Of a DNA stretch of 64,000 bases, positions 62,930 through 64,000 are shown in pieces. Where the stretch lies: positions 1 to 64,000 of the forward strand of contig NZ_JACJFM010000017.1 of assembly GCF_014164585.1 (NCBI RefSeq), read 5' to 3'. Source of the DNA: Oceanospirillum sediminis (GTDB lineage Bacteria > Pseudomonadota > Gammaproteobacteria > Pseudomonadales > Halomonadaceae). The translations under genes and the position numbers were made by a program. Under the pieces are notes generated by a model. It was not told the DNA's origin, made no database searches, and was given only the letters and a program-made list of their open reading frames with translations. How positions within the stretch are numbered: position 1 is the first letter of the stretch; each line of letters begins with the position of its first letter.

Positions 62930-63195
62930 TTAACACACCTGAAAATATCGACTAAAGTTTAAAGGCGCGCAATTATAAGAAATAAAAAACACTTTTCTAA
63001 TAATATTTAGAAATATAAAAACAACCAGATGCAAAAAACGGGCTATCCATCACTCTGTTTCTGCCATATATCAAGACCATCCACTGCAAAATGATAGCGA
63101 TCTGATACTCTGAGGATACTTTCAACACTGGTTCAGTGTTTCTTTTACCTGTATCTTTCCGCTTCTTCACCTGATTTTCAGAGCCCGTACTTGCC
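62930..63195. other. divergent promoter region nhaC/hrpB
   Basis: A/T-rich intergenic sequence between divergent genes. It must carry both promoters. No clear operator or riboswitch is seen. Confidence 0.4.
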
Positions 63196-64000
63196 ATGAC
63201 ATCGTCACTACCAATCTATGAACGCCTGCCCGATCTGCTGGAGCAGTTGAAAGAACAGGAGATCACTCTGCTCAGTGCCGAGCCTGGTGCAGGTAAAACA
63301 ACTCGGGTCCCCGTCTGGCTCCAGCAACAAACTCTGTTTGCTGACAGCCGTATTCTCATGACAGCCCCCAGAAGGATTGCTGCTCAGGCCTCAGCCGGCT
63401 ATATGGCTGAACTGCTGCAGGAAAAAATCGGAAACACCATAGGTTATCGGGTAAAAGGCGATACCTGTGTCAGTGCTGGGACACGGGTTGAGATTATCAC
63501 CACCGGTGTACTGCTACGTATGCTACAGAGCGACCCATTACTGGAAGGTATTGAGCTGGTTATTCTGGATGAGTTTCACGAACGCACCATAGAAAGCGAT
63601 CTGATCCTGGCCATGCTACGTCAGATGAATCTGTTATACCGGGAAGACAACCCGGTCCGGATTCTGATTATGTCAGCCACTCTGGCCAGAGATGAACTGG
63701 AACAGGCTCTGGCCACTGATGTAATTTTCTGCTCTGGCAGAACCTTTCCTATCGAACATCATTACCTGAAAAACAGTACCCGCCTGTCTGAGCGACTGGA
63801 TAAGGTTCCTGAACTATGTGAACACGCACTGACTTACCATGATGGTGACCTGCTCTGCTTTCTGCCGGGTATTTATGAGATTGAGAAAACACGCTCGGCG
63901 CTGGAACCTTTTTGTAACCGGCAGGGATACACTTTACGTGCCCTGCATGGTCAGCAGAAACTGACAGAGCAACAACAGGCACTATCACCATCAACACAAA
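63196..64000 (+). CDS. hrpB: ATP-dependent helicase HrpB, 3' end outside window
   Basis: The first 268 codons of a DEAH-type helicase, open to the window end. Walker A is SAEPGAGKTTR (28-37), the DEAH-like box is DEFH (125-128), SAT is at 160-162, and the HrpB pattern RILMTAPRRIAAQA and LLRMLQSDPLLEGIE is clear. HrpB is a large RNA helicase (about 800 residues) of unknown exact role, linked to RNA metabolism. No strong ribosome site precedes the ATG. Confidence 0.92.
   Translation, partial: MTSSLPIYERLPDLLEQLKEQEITLLSAEPGAGKTTRVPVWLQQQTLFADSRILMTAPRRIAAQASAGYMAELLQEKIGNTIGYRVKGDTCVSAGTRVEIITTGVLLRMLQSDPLLEGIELVILDEFHERTIESDLILAMLRQMNLLYREDNPVRILIMSATLARDELEQALATDVIFCSGRTFPIEHHYLKNSTRLSERLDKVPELCEHALTYHDGDLLCFLPGIYEIEKTRSALEPFCNRQGYTLRALHGQQKLTEQQQALSPSTQ

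Overview
The window looks like a chromosomal segment of a mid-GC gammaproteobacterium. The strongest clue is the conserved block uvrY/gacA-uvrC-pgsA followed by tRNA-Gly, tRNA-Cys and tRNA-Leu, an order known from enteric and marine gammaproteobacteria. dbpA, yegD, a yaiL-type gene, ychJ, msrA, slt, hrpB and a tyrR-type regulator agree with this. A marine Oceanospirillales-type host is plausible (TRAP-like tricarboxylate transporter, NhaC-type antiporter, many small-solute transporters), but that is inference; no rRNA is present to settle it.

Layout. 0.1-8.5 kb, mostly minus strand: an RND efflux pair, a MipA/OmpV outer-membrane protein with an RstA/RstB-like two-component system, and a MerR regulator divergent from a small protein carrying the Asn/Trp/His triad of IsdG-type haem monooxygenases. 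9-12.4 kb: an EamA transporter, yegD and a lipoprotein transglycosylase. 12.7-18.9 kb: a catabolic/uptake block with an FAD amine-oxidase-like enzyme, a LysR regulator and a complete tctCBA transporter ending in a clear terminator. 19.5-27.7 kb: a stand-alone AbiC-like membrane protein (possible phage defence), an AraC regulator preceded by a 7-bp tandem repeat, trhO, a cupin, dbpA, a DUF2058 protein and a second EamA transporter.

28-39 kb is an accessory, defence-flavoured island. It holds an unrecognised protein with a DUF4351-like tail, a small hypothetical protein, a PD-(D/E)xK DUF4268 protein and a type I restriction system hsdM-hsdS-hsdR. Between hsdS and hsdR sits a DUF4160-DUF2442 pair bracketed by two nearly identical REP-like palindromes, so it looks like a module dropped into the operon. 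39-43.6 kb: a TonB-dependent receptor behind a TPP riboswitch, hence probably a thiamine-compound receptor, then a DJ-1/PfpI protein divergent from a MocR regulator.

43.7-51.4 kb: an aromatic-degradation block. hpaD (homoprotocatechuate 2,3-dioxygenase), a GlcG/HbpS protein, an aldehyde dehydrogenase and an MFS transporter run from a promoter with two palindromes that match a site in front of hpaR, the MarR-type repressor gene 7 kb away. A SWIM-domain protein and a LuxR regulator lie between. 51.6-57 kb: five tRNA genes with a duplicated Gly-Cys pair, pgsA, uvrC, uvrY and the tyrR-type gene with its own TyrR box. 57-64 kb: msrA, ychJ, two lytic transglycosylases, an nhaC gene split by a ten-C homopolymer (phase-variation candidate or sequencing error), and the start of hrpB, cut by the window end.

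The most interesting leads are the REP-bounded DUF4160/DUF2442 insertion inside the restriction operon, the AbiC-like protein, the C10 tract in nhaC, the riboswitch-controlled receptor, the HpaR operator set and several short tandem repeats beside regulators.
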